Assembly: GCF_019550795.1 (NCBI RefSeq)
Contig: NZ_CP080545.1
Span: 3,506,001-3,570,000, forward strand
DNA from: Paenibacillus sp. sptzw28
Lineage (GTDB): Bacteria > Bacillota > Bacilli > Paenibacillales > Paenibacillaceae
Direction of reading: 5' to 3'
Length of the DNA: 64,000 nucleotides
Made by a program: the position numbers and the translations under genes. How positions within the stretch are numbered: the first letter of the stretch is position 1; every line of letters begins with the position of its first letter. This document shows, in pieces, positions 54,313 to 62,194 of this stretch. The notes beneath the pieces are model-generated. The model had not been told where the DNA came from and made no database searches. It saw nothing but the letters and a program-made list of their open reading frames with translations.

Positions 54313-54468
54313 CTATGATTCCGGTGGTTTACCGTGTCCGGGGTGTTCAGGAGGGGTATGTGGGTTGGCGTCCATGCCTTTGAAGTCAATCCATGTACCT
54401 TTTCCCGCCATCGTCATGCTGACATCAAGCGTTTCCAAAGAAGGTTGTTTCCACGCTTTCTTTTCCAT
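54313..54468 (-). CDS. Lasso-peptide precursor (51 aa), paeninodin-like leader
   Basis: Not an obvious ORF by length, yet AAAGGAGGTG stands before ATG 54468. Leader residues 1-20 are MEKKAWKQPSLETLDVSMTM. W6-x-x-P9 fits the YxxP recognition motif, LETLDV matches paeninodin-like leaders, and Thr19 is the conserved Thr at -2. Predicted core 21-51 starts AGKGTWIDF. Ala1 and Asp8 would form an eight-residue macrolactam ring; Gly2 is also typical. The tail of 23 residues is rich in Pro, His and Gly, ends in Ser, and has two Glu and one Asp. It lies 29 bp after the cyclase stop. Ring size and cleavage site are inferences. Confidence 0.85.
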   Translation of the reverse strand: MEKKAWKQPSLETLDVSMTMAGKGTWIDFKGMDANPHTPPEHPGHGKPPES

Positions 54469-54497
54469 TGGTTTCACCTCCTTTCAAGTTGAGCCTT

Positions 54498-56435
54498 TTA
54501 TGCAAATTGTTTTAAAAACCGGTAGGCAATAATACTGCGCATCAGAAATCTTGCGTCCGGATCATAAGCAAGCTCCGGACTCGGCGAAACTCCGATTTTT
54601 TCAATAGAATCCTTGATCTGGCGGATATTTAAAAATTGAGATGAGGCGGAGTCGGTGCAAATTTTCCGAGCCTCTTCAACGAAGCTGCTCCATGAATGGA
54701 ACATGCGGTGAACCCAATCAGCTCCCTGCACACCGCGAATACGTTGATTTAAGCGGACTTTATCGGGCAAATAGGTTGCGGTCGCCCTTCTAATCAGCGA
54801 ACGGTCGAAACCGTTCTGCACATACTGCCCTATTGGCACCGACAAGCAGAATCGGACGACTCTCGGATCGCAGGTTGGATCCCTCTCCCAAAGGCCATAA
54901 CGCAGGGATAATTTGGTTCCCGATGCCCCCTGCATATTCGAGAGGGCCAAATTCTTGAAATGATTTTCTCTGGACTCGAACGCATCAACCGAGGAACTGC
55001 CGAGCCCGACATCATGGTTTTGAAGCTTCTCAAAAACATTCGTGCTTCTCGCAAAATCCGGATTGATCAATACCGGGATTTCCGTATGGCCGTGAGTACC
55101 GTCGGACCGGTCCAGAAATGGAAAAGCGGATTTCGTTATGTAGGGCAGCAGCCGGGACCTGCCGATACCAGTTCTTCGACTATAATGCTTTAACTCGCGG
55201 TAAAATCGAATCCACTGCATTTTCCTTATGAGAAGAATATAGTAGTCGATGGCCGGGCCCCAAGATATCGAGTGGTTCCCTTGAGCTCCTGTTAATAGAA
55301 CCCCGATTCCTTCCTGCTGCGCTTTCTCGAAGATGCCTTTAATCCAAAATGAATTCTCAAAAAATTTATAAGGAGACTCCAGAAGCTCGAGCCAATCATC
55401 AATGTCCGTGAACGAGTTTCTATCCGGGAAATCCAAATAATTATCCGTTATATTTCCCACATGCTGTACCGTGTCCTGTATATAAGGACTCTCATTCGCC
55501 ACACTGCTTCTCCCGGTCCAATCTATGAAATCCGATGGCGGAATATAACTGTAGGTATGTAACGTTTTCCCTTCATTCCTAAGAGGCGAAGAGGCAAAAC
55601 TGACGACAGCGCCGGAATCCAGCCCTCCGCTGAGTGTAGCGCCAACCTGCCGGTGCGTCCGAAGCTTGGACGTAACGGCTTCCTGAAAAACATGGCGAAA
55701 CGCTTCTTCATACTCCCCGTCTGATTGCAGGTTCAGTTTCTCCACCGGTGCCGCTAAAGAGCCGTATGCCTTCATTGTCATTTTGCCGTCCGCCACTGTC
55801 ATCGTGTGGGCAGGCGGTAGCTGGTTGATTCCCTTATATACGGTGGAGTGAAAATCCACAGTATCCAATACGATCGGTATTGTCAGGAATTCGGCAAACC
55901 ATGACTCGTTAAGCTCCTTCTTCACTCCGGGTAAACTAAGAAGCGGAGAGATTGTCGTGCAGAAAGCAAATTGCCGCTGGCCGCCATGATAATACAGAGC
56001 GCGGTTTCCGACTAAATCCCTCGCTCCGAATAGAAGACGTTTCTTCTCGTCCCAAATAACAAACGAGAAATCGCCGACCAAATAATTCGGAGCCGCTTCT
56101 CCCCACTTGCGGTATGCGAGCAAGATGAGCTTACTGTCCGGCATCCGGTTTCTATCGAAGGGTTCCACCTGCAGCCTGCTGAACAGTTCATTTCGATTGT
56201 CAATGATCGCATCTGCGGTAATGGCCAGCCGATGAGTTTCGTCGAAATAAGGCAGCCGTTCACCGATAGACTCCGGAGTGATCCATTGCGTATGGCATCC
56301 CAAGAATACAGGACCGCTATGCCAGGCATTGGCGTCGTCGGCAGGATATCTCTGCAGTGCCTGCATCAGAGTTCCGCTTTCCTCTACAGAAACAGTCTCA
56401 CCGTGATAATTCAGAATTCCGACTATAGCACTCAT
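54498..56435 (-). CDS. Lasso-peptide cyclase (asparagine-synthetase homologue)
   Basis: 645 residues. N-terminal class-II amidotransferase-like domain (about 1-225, MSAIVGILNY: the nucleophile Cys2 is Ser, as in lasso cyclases that do not hydrolyse glutamine). The C-terminal Asn-synthetase domain has the ATP loop SGGLDSG at 269-275. Length and order match the PadeC/McjC-type C protein, which activates the ring Asp/Glu as an acyl-AMP and closes the macrolactam. Next to the precursor and ABC exporter. AGGAGG precedes the ATG. First gene of the operon. Confidence 0.9.
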   Translation of the reverse strand: MSAIVGILNYHGETVSVEESGTLMQALQRYPADDANAWHSGPVFLGCHTQWITPESIGERLPYFDETHRLAITADAIIDNRNELFSRLQVEPFDRNRMPDSKLILLAYRKWGEAAPNYLVGDFSFVIWDEKKRLLFGARDLVGNRALYYHGGQRQFAFCTTISPLLSLPGVKKELNESWFAEFLTIPIVLDTVDFHSTVYKGINQLPPAHTMTVADGKMTMKAYGSLAAPVEKLNLQSDGEYEEAFRHVFQEAVTSKLRTHRQVGATLSGGLDSGAVVSFASSPLRNEGKTLHTYSYIPPSDFIDWTGRSSVANESPYIQDTVQHVGNITDNYLDFPDRNSFTDIDDWLELLESPYKFFENSFWIKGIFEKAQQEGIGVLLTGAQGNHSISWGPAIDYYILLIRKMQWIRFYRELKHYSRRTGIGRSRLLPYITKSAFPFLDRSDGTHGHTEIPVLINPDFARSTNVFEKLQNHDVGLGSSSVDAFESRENHFKNLALSNMQGASGTKLSLRYGLWERDPTCDPRVVRFCLSVPIGQYVQNGFDRSLIRRATATYLPDKVRLNQRIRGVQGADWVHRMFHSWSSFVEEARKICTDSASSQFLNIRQIKDSIEKIGVSPSPELAYDPDARFLMRSIIAYRFLKQFA

Positions 56436-56488
56436 TGGATCCTCCTAGTGCGACTATCGTCCTGATTCAAAAGCTCTATCAGCTTCTT

Positions 56489-56509
56489 TATGATACGTAT
56501 TGTATCATA
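56489..56509. promoter_or_regulatory. Operator-like palindrome over the -10 of the cyclase promoter
   Basis: TATGATAC-N5-GTATCATA, perfect 8-bp arms, overlapping the -10 box (56499-56504) of the promoter below. A repressor site or, less likely, a hairpin. Confidence 0.55.
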
Positions 56510-56526
56510 TATTTCGAAAGATTCAA
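56499..56526 (-). promoter_or_regulatory. Sigma-A-like promoter of the lasso operon
   Basis: On the minus strand, TTGAAT (56526-56521) and TACAAT (56504-56499) with 16 bp between them, about 64 bp upstream of the cyclase ATG. Confidence 0.6.
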
Positions 56527-56555
56527 TACGCTTTCGGGGGGTCGTATTTAAAAAA

Positions 56556-56604
56556 CAGAAAAAAATTGAAAGGCCAACCGGAACAACAACTCCGGTCAGC
56601 CTTG
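56556..56604 (-). terminator. Rho-independent terminator
   Basis: AAGGCTGACCGGA pairs with TCCGGTTGGCCTT (one or two mismatches), followed on the minus strand by an AT/T-rich run. It isolates the lasso operon from the 96-residue orphan gene upstream. Confidence 0.7.
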
Positions 56605-56622
56605 TTTAAAAGTCGTATCGAA

Positions 56623-56913
56623 TTATGTTACATAGTCGAATCCTTCTTCATCGCCATTGATCGCGTTTATATAAATTTTTCTGACCAGGTCGATTCCTTT
56701 GACGGGAATAGCATATACAAGATCCCCGTCCTTTACTTCAAGAACCGGGGCACCGGAGATTTGCAGCATTTTGTTCAACTTATGTGCCGCTTCTTCGGGT
56801 GAGAGTTTCGGTCGTAGCGGAAAGTCTTGTTTATAATATCTAAAATAATTCACGGCATCGAATTGCACGAGCCTGCCTTTAGCCAACATGAATATTTTTG
56901 TCTTTAATGTCAT
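56623..56913 (-). CDS. Hypothetical 96-residue protein
   Basis: Family not recognised. GGAGAACGG lies ahead of ATG 56913. The middle (LRPKLSPEEAAHKLNKMLQI then SGAPVLEVKDGDLVYAIPVK) suggests a small helical-plus-beta domain. I compared it with the PqqD-like recognition element expected in lasso clusters, and the required pattern is not there. It lies just upstream of the lasso operon on the same strand but beyond a terminator. Confidence 0.6.
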   Translation of the reverse strand: MTLKTKIFMLAKGRLVQFDAVNYFRYYKQDFPLRPKLSPEEAAHKLNKMLQISGAPVLEVKDGDLVYAIPVKGIDLVRKIYINAINGDEEGFDYVT

Positions 56914-56995
56914 TGACCGTTCTCCTATCGTCTGCGCATCAAGCTTATGTTATGAAGACCGCATGACCAATTTAACAAATCCACCAAATAAACCG

Positions 56996-57484
56996 CTAGT
57001 AAACCAAAGTATATCCCAGCTCTTCCGGAAATGGAGGTTCAAAAACCAACATCCATTCTTTAAGTGTACTCTCAGGAATGTAAGCCGCTCCCGGAGGGAG
57101 TTCTGTATTTCTTGCCGCAAGGCGCGCTGTAAGATCCTCTGCTGGCGCATCTGCAAAGTGGATTTTAAACTCGGCCCCCAATTCCGCCGCACGCAGACGC
57201 ATATCGTCCCTCTGGCTGCGCACCCAAAATCCGAAGTCCAAAATTACATCCACGCCCAGTTCTAAAACCCGTGCGGCAACGTCCCAAAGCAGAGATTCCA
57301 CTAAATCGTGGCGCTCACTATGTCCAGTTTCGTTAACATCCTGTCCGAACAAACGAGTATGCCATTCATCAGGAGTAAGGCGAAGAGCCGAATATTTCTG
57401 TTCAAGCTGACGTGCTAGAGTGGTTTTTCCACTGCATGGAAGTCCAACCATTAAGTGAAGTGCTGCGATAATTCCGACCTCCAA
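56996..57484 (-). CDS. P-loop kinase/AAA_33-type ATP-binding protein
   Basis: 162 residues (start uncertain: TTG 57484 or the internal ATG before VGLPCSGKT). Walker A is GLPCSGKTTLARQL; DLVESLLWDVAARVLELGVD and VILDFGFWVRSQRDD form the substrate side typical of zeta-toxin/chloramphenicol-phosphotransferase-like kinases. Substrate unknown. Not HPr-kinase-like, so it is not the lasso tailoring kinase of paeninodin clusters. Confidence 0.75.
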   Translation of the reverse strand: MEVGIIAALHLMVGLPCSGKTTLARQLEQKYSALRLTPDEWHTRLFGQDVNETGHSERHDLVESLLWDVAARVLELGVDVILDFGFWVRSQRDDMRLRAAELGAEFKIHFADAPAEDLTARLAARNTELPPGAAYIPESTLKEWMLVFEPPFPEELGYTLVY

Positions 57485-57597
57485 TGCTTCGCGATCTTCA
57501 CAAAAAAGCTTCCGTAAAAGTCAATCTAATTATAGAACGAATGTTCGCGAAGTTCAATTATCAACAAGTGGGTAAACATTTCCTTGAAAATAAAAAC

Positions 57598-57624
57598 AAA
57601 AAGCCCGATAGCTCAGGCTCTTTG
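57598..57624 (-). terminator. Rho-independent terminator
   Basis: AAAGAGCC pairs with GGCTTTTT (one G-T pair) followed by a T-rich run on the minus strand. Ends the aldo/keto reductase gene. Confidence 0.7.
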
Positions 57625-57666
57625 CAATCTCTCAAACTATCATTTTCCGACGTTACGGTTCATACT

Positions 57667-58590
57667 CTATACCGCCGTAGAGGATTGGGGATGATCAACA
57701 TCGGCTAATACTGCAGCGCTTGCGTTGGCGCTTACCTGTTCGGGGCTTTTACAGCCCGGTATAACCGAAGTCACCACCGGATGCTTCAAGCACCATGCCA
57801 GCGCCCATGCAGCCATATCTACTCCTTGCGGGACTTCTTCCAGCCCAATCCGCTGCACTTCCTGCAGCTTTAATATTGTGCTCTCCCTGTCATGCCGATG
57901 GCGGACGTCAGTCTCGCCGAACACGGCGTCCGGCTTATATTTGCCGCTCAAATAGCCGCTGGCAAGCGGTACCCGTGCAAGTACGCCTAAGTCCTGCCGT
58001 TCGCACGAAGGGAAGACATCCTTCTCCGGCGCTTGATCAAGCCTATTATATACAACTTGTATCACCTTGGAACCCACCCTCGTTGAGGCATCCGTCTGAT
58101 GTACGTTTGTATTGCTGCCGATCGAGGTGCCTAGATGACGTATTTTGCCCGCCTGGATTTGTTTATCAAGCACACTCCACAATTCATCATTGTCAAAGGC
58201 TTCATTCGGGCCGGAATGGAATTGGTACAAATCGATATAATCCGTTTGCAGCGCCTTCAGCGAGTCATCAAGCTGTCTCACGACGTCATCCGCCTTGAAA
58301 TTATCCGTTCTTGTGAAGCGTTCATGAAAGTGATGGCCGAATTTGGTGGCAATGATCCAATCTTCCCGATTGCGTCTTTGCAAATAGCTGCCGATGAATG
58401 ATTCGGATAAATGATCTCCATAGCATTCGGCCGTATCGATCAGATTGATGCCAAGCTCGGCAGCCCGATCCAATATGGCGTCAACTTCAGACTGCGAAAA
58501 TTGCTGTCCCCATTCGCCTCCGAATTGCCAGGTGCCGACACCGATAACGGAAACTTTAAGCTCTGTTTTGCCAAGTCTGCGGTATTTCAT
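57667..58590 (-). CDS. Aldo/keto reductase, intact
   Basis: 307 residues. YRRLGKTELKVSVIGVGTWQ start; catalytic Asp/Tyr in LIDTAECYGDHLSE; Lys in IIATKFGHHF; His in DLYQFHSGPNE. The tail SVIPGCKSPEQVSANASA is the NADP-binding end. Intact, unlike the AKR at 11967-12865 of a different subfamily. NADPH-dependent carbonyl reduction; substrate unknown. Monocistronic. Confidence 0.92.
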   Translation of the reverse strand: MKYRRLGKTELKVSVIGVGTWQFGGEWGQQFSQSEVDAILDRAAELGINLIDTAECYGDHLSESFIGSYLQRRNREDWIIATKFGHHFHERFTRTDNFKADDVVRQLDDSLKALQTDYIDLYQFHSGPNEAFDNDELWSVLDKQIQAGKIRHLGTSIGSNTNVHQTDASTRVGSKVIQVVYNRLDQAPEKDVFPSCERQDLGVLARVPLASGYLSGKYKPDAVFGETDVRHRHDRESTILKLQEVQRIGLEEVPQGVDMAAWALAWCLKHPVVTSVIPGCKSPEQVSANASAAVLADVDHPQSSTAV

Positions 58591-58662
58591 CTTGAATCAC
58601 TCCCTTATATGAATTCACTTCCATTAAACGCTAATCGACGGGACAAGTCAAAAATAAACCGG

Positions 58663-59709
58663 CTAAGACCGGGCGTTCCGGTTACGGTACAGCAGATATA
58701 TGAAGAACGGAGCGCCTACCCCGGCTGTAAACACTCCGACAGGAATGTCATAGGGCATAAACGCCGTCCTTGCGATAAGGTCGGCAGCGACTACGATGAG
58801 CCCGCCGATTAATGCGGAGACCGGAAGGACGCCTTCGAATGATGGCCCGACTATTCTGCGGGTCATATGCGGTGCGATAAGGCCTATGAATGCGATTCCC
58901 CCGCCTACTGCGACTGCGCTTCCGGCAAGTGCCACACTAATCCACATCAATAAGAAACGCTGACGCTGTACGGCGCTTCCTAGGCCTGCAGCAATTTCGT
59001 CGCCCAGCTGCAGCACATTCACAATGCGCGCAAACACCATCGCGAGCGGTATGAAGATAACCGTCCAGGGAAGCATTGCCCTGACCATTTCCCAGCTTGT
59101 TCCATAGACGGTTCCGGTTAGCCATATGTATGCTTCGCTTGCCGAGATAATCGGACTTAATACAAGCATTACCTTCGTTAACGATACGAGCAAAAAGTTG
59201 ATGCCGATTCCAATAAGCACAAGCCGGATCGGTGTAACGCCTTTCTTCCATGCCATCGAATAAATGATAACCGATGTGACGCCGGCCCCTGCCATAGCTG
59301 CAACCGGGAGCCATTTGATGCTGACGGCACCGGAAAAATAGGTAAGGAAAGCGACAGCCGCCACGGATGCCCCGCTCGTAATTCCGATAATATCGGGAGA
59401 GGCGAGAGGATTGCGAATAATACCTTGCAGGATTGCCCCGGCTGCGGCTAGTGATGCCCCGACCAGAAAGGCCGCTATTATACGCGGCAGTCTCAAGGTA
59501 TGTATGACGATCGAATGGTCTTCGGTTCCCTTACCGAGGATCGTCTTTACCACGTCAACCGGAGCAATATTCATATCGCCCAAGCCCGTACTTATTATAA
59601 TGAGCGCCAGATTGAGCAGGGTTAAAGCTGCCGTGACCGTGAGTATTTTTGTATGCAGCTGCATCGCGGCACGCGGTTTGCCGGAACGAAGCTGAAATAA
59701 GGGCTTCAT
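58663..59709 (-). CDS. FecCD-family iron-siderophore ABC permease, second subunit
   Basis: 348 residues, nine to ten helices. LRLPRIIAAFLVGASLAAAG and GIIRNPLASPDIIGITSGAS are the FecCD family hallmarks, and AGVGAPFFIYLLYRNRNARS its C-terminal end. Start ATG 59709 overlaps the upstream permease stop by 4 bp (ATGA). Partner of 59706-60719. No ATPase gene is present in the locus, so a shared siderophore ATPase such as FhuC/YusV elsewhere is likely. Confidence 0.93.
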   Translation of the reverse strand: MKPLFQLRSGKPRAAMQLHTKILTVTAALTLLNLALIIISTGLGDMNIAPVDVVKTILGKGTEDHSIVIHTLRLPRIIAAFLVGASLAAAGAILQGIIRNPLASPDIIGITSGASVAAVAFLTYFSGAVSIKWLPVAAMAGAGVTSVIIYSMAWKKGVTPIRLVLIGIGINFLLVSLTKVMLVLSPIISASEAYIWLTGTVYGTSWEMVRAMLPWTVIFIPLAMVFARIVNVLQLGDEIAAGLGSAVQRQRFLLMWISVALAGSAVAVGGGIAFIGLIAPHMTRRIVGPSFEGVLPVSALIGGLIVVAADLIARTAFMPYDIPVGVFTAGVGAPFFIYLLYRNRNARS

Positions 59710-60719
59710 GCTCTTTCCAGCCCCCTTCGCGCAACATAAATGAAGAATGGAATACCGACAATCGCCGTAATGGCGCCGACAGGAAGCTCTTCGGGCCGTA
59801 CGACGTAGCGTGCCGCAATATCCGAGAGAAGAAGCAGTACCGCTCCAAGTATGGCACTATAAGGAATGATCCAGCGATAATCGGTGCCTGCGAAAAAACG
59901 GGCCATATACGGAATGACCATTCCGATAAAGCCGATCGGTCCCGCGATGGCAACCGAGCAGCCCGCAAGTATGCCGACAATGATTCCGGCCGCAATTTTG
60001 ACTGCCAATGTCCGCTGACCCAGCCCTTTGGCCGCATCTTCTCCCATCGTTAACACATTGATATGCCTTGCGAGGAGCAGCGCCGCTACCCAGCTTGCAG
60101 CCATGAAAGGCCAAACAGCGGACAGCATTTCCATCGTCCGACCGGCCACGGAGCCTGTCAGCCAGAACAGCACATCGCTTAACCCTTGCTCGTCCAGCAC
60201 AAGCATCCCTTGAGTAAAGGAAGAGAATAAGGCGCTTAATGCGGCGCCGGCCAAAATGATTTTTAGCGGCGTCAATCCGTCTCTGCCGACCGACCCAAGC
60301 AGGTAGGCGGCAGCTGCACCTACGACAGCCCCTGTAAAAGATATCCACATCAATGATGTAGTCGATGTAACGGACAGCACGGTAATGGCGAATACGATAA
60401 AAAATGATGCGCCGTAGTTAATGCCGAGCACATTCGGATCCGCCAGCGGATTTCTGGTAATAGCCTGGATCAGCGCTCCGGCGATGGCAAGGCTTGCCCC
60501 TATCGCTGCCGCGATGAACGCTCTTGGAATGCGGGAGGTTTTAATAATAATTTGATTGTTTGAGCTTTGGTCATAATGCGTAAACGATTGAACGACGTCG
60601 CTAAATCCAACCTTCGTCGCTCCCAGAACGATGCTTGCATATATGCAAGATATCAGCAGAATGGCTCCGATTACGATCCCCAAGCTTTTGGCGACAGCCC
60701 CTGGTAAAACGTTCCCCAT
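59706..60719 (-). CDS. FecCD-family iron-siderophore ABC permease, first subunit
   Basis: 337 residues from ATG 60719 (GGAGAGGGG upstream). SRIPRAFIAAAIGASLAIAG and ALIQAITRNPLADPNVLGIN are the family signatures, ending AIVGIPFFIYVARRGLERA. Translationally coupled to the second permease. It is separated from the binding-protein gene by 88 bp containing a hairpin, which likely lowers permease expression relative to the binding protein. Confidence 0.93.
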   Translation of the reverse strand: MGNVLPGAVAKSLGIVIGAILLISCIYASIVLGATKVGFSDVVQSFTHYDQSSNNQIIIKTSRIPRAFIAAAIGASLAIAGALIQAITRNPLADPNVLGINYGASFFIVFAITVLSVTSTTSLMWISFTGAVVGAAAAYLLGSVGRDGLTPLKIILAGAALSALFSSFTQGMLVLDEQGLSDVLFWLTGSVAGRTMEMLSAVWPFMAASWVAALLLARHINVLTMGEDAAKGLGQRTLAVKIAAGIIVGILAGCSVAIAGPIGFIGMVIPYMARFFAGTDYRWIIPYSAILGAVLLLLSDIAARYVVRPEELPVGAITAIVGIPFFIYVARRGLERA

Positions 60720-60743
60720 GTACCCCTCTCCAGTCTCAATACG

Positions 60744-60780
60744 CATAAAAGAATGAGCTTAAATCACCCATTCTTTTATG
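60744..60780. repeat. Intercistronic hairpin in the iron-uptake operon
   Basis: Perfect 12-bp arms (60744-60755 and 60769-60780; CATAAAAGAATG and complement), between the binding-protein stop and the first permease. The likely role is partial termination or 3' protection of the binding-protein mRNA. Confidence 0.65.
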
Positions 60781-60807
60781 CCGCTTATGTTGTTATGCTT
60801 GCTTCGG

Positions 60808-62085
60808 TTACTCCAGATCGAAATAGAAATACAGATCGTCCATCATCATTTTCGCAGCAGTTGCCCCGCCCGACATATTCCAGGTAACGTCGTTTACCTT
60901 GTAGTACTTGCCGTTCTTGACGCCCTTTAAGTTGCTCCAGAGCGGATTTGCCGTCCAATCCTGCTGCGATTTGAACGATTTCTCATCGCCCGCCCAGTCG
61001 GAAGTGAGGTCAAAGATAACGTCCCCGTCCAGCATCGGTATCTGCTCCTTGGAGCTTAAGCCGACGACTACCTTCCCTTCAACCTGCTGGGCTTTGGGGC
61101 GAGCCAGACCGAGCTCCTTCATAATCGTACCCGCAAATCCCGTAACGTAGAACCTAGCGCTTCCATCCGGCTGGAAGCGGACGATGGATACTTCAGTGTT
61201 CAGTCTGCTTCCCATTTTCGACTTGAAATCTGCAACCCGTTTATTCCAGTCCGCCATAAAAGCAGCGGCTTGATCTTCTTTGTTCAATGCTTCTGCAGCA
61301 ATCTCCATATTCGTCTTCCAGTCGAATACGTCTGTTGTCATCACCGTCGGAGCGATTTTGGATAATTGGTCGTAAATTTTTTCGTGACGCAGCTTGGACC
61401 CGATAATCAAATCCGGCTTCAACGCGACGATCGCTTCCAGATTCGGCTGATTTTCGTTACCAAGATTCTTGACGCCGCCCATGTCCGCTCTCAAGTAGTG
61501 ATACCATGGCTGCTGCACCCATGATTCAACCGCTCCGACCGGTTTAACGCCCAGCGTTAGCGATATGTCTACCATTCCGTTAAACAATACGACTACCCGC
61601 TTTGGAACGCTGTTTAATGTCGTTTTCCCCATTGCGTGCGTGATCGTCTTTTTGCTCTCGACGTTTACGGTCTTGGACGCTGCGTTCCAGCTCACCCACA
61701 GTCCGAGCGACTCTCCGAGGAATCTTAGCGGGACTAGTGTGCGTCCGTTTTGAATGACTGCCGCAGCATCCAGCGCAACGGATTTTCCGTCCACCGTGCC
61801 TACCTTACTGTTTACGGTAAGTGCAATTATTCTTTGCCCTTTGACGACGGATATTTTCCCGGTCTTCTTATCAAAGCTGACTTTTGCCCCGATTTTTTCG
61901 GCCAGCGTTCTGTATGGGACTAACGTACGGCCATTGATGCTCTGCGGCGGGACGTCGAAGGTAACCTTGCTTCCGTCCAGAACGACGGATGTCGCTGCGG
62001 CGGCAGCCGCAGTGAAAGGCACTGCTCCGAATGCCAAGATGATTGCAACTGTTAGTGCCAAATACCGGTACATCGATTTAACCAT
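60808..62085 (-). CDS. Iron-siderophore binding protein fused to stalk (copper-amine-oxidase-N-like) domain
   Basis: 425 residues. A Sec signal peptide ending AAAAAATS has no lipobox Cys, unlike normal Gram-positive binding proteins. Residues about 32-150 form two stalk-type repeats (SINGRTLVPYRTLAEKIGAK and IQNGRTLVPLRFLGESLGLW). Residues about 155-425 are a class III periplasmic-binding domain (KRVVVLFNGMVDISLTLGVK, DLIIGSKLRHEKIYDQLSKI, ending TAAKMMMDDLYFY). AAGGGAGAG precedes ATG 62085, and a Fur box lies about 30-50 bp upstream. It delivers a ferric siderophore to the adjacent permeases; attachment to the cell is presumably through the stalk. Confidence 0.9.
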   Translation of the reverse strand: MVKSMYRYLALTVAIILAFGAVPFTAAAAAATSVVLDGSKVTFDVPPQSINGRTLVPYRTLAEKIGAKVSFDKKTGKISVVKGQRIIALTVNSKVGTVDGKSVALDAAAVIQNGRTLVPLRFLGESLGLWVSWNAASKTVNVESKKTITHAMGKTTLNSVPKRVVVLFNGMVDISLTLGVKPVGAVESWVQQPWYHYLRADMGGVKNLGNENQPNLEAIVALKPDLIIGSKLRHEKIYDQLSKIAPTVMTTDVFDWKTNMEIAAEALNKEDQAAAFMADWNKRVADFKSKMGSRLNTEVSIVRFQPDGSARFYVTGFAGTIMKELGLARPKAQQVEGKVVVGLSSKEQIPMLDGDVIFDLTSDWAGDEKSFKSQQDWTANPLWSNLKGVKNGKYYKVNDVTWNMSGGATAAKMMMDDLYFYFDLE

Positions 62086-62115
62086 GAAATGACTCTCTCC
62101 CTTTTCTTATGTAAT

Positions 62116-62136
62116 TGATATTGATAATCATTTTCA
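62116..62136. promoter_or_regulatory. Fur box upstream of the binding-protein gene
   Basis: TGATAATCATTTTCA (62122-62136) matches the 7-1-7 Fur consensus with one mismatch and overlaps TGATATTGATAATCA (62116-62130). It sits 31-51 bp upstream of the ATG on the minus strand. Iron-replete repression by Fur is the expected control. Confidence 0.8.
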
Positions 62137-62194
62137 TTTATGATCATATTCTTGAAGCTTCTTTCTGTCAAGAATAAATATACCGTCTATGCAA

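Noticed and set aside
56623..56913. Orphan gene as the missing lasso B1 (PqqD-like) protein
   Set aside because: The expected winged-helix recognition pattern is not visible in its sequence.
56996..57484. P-loop kinase as the lasso-peptide tailoring kinase
   Set aside because: It is of the zeta-toxin/phosphotransferase type, not HPr-kinase-like, and lies behind a terminator.
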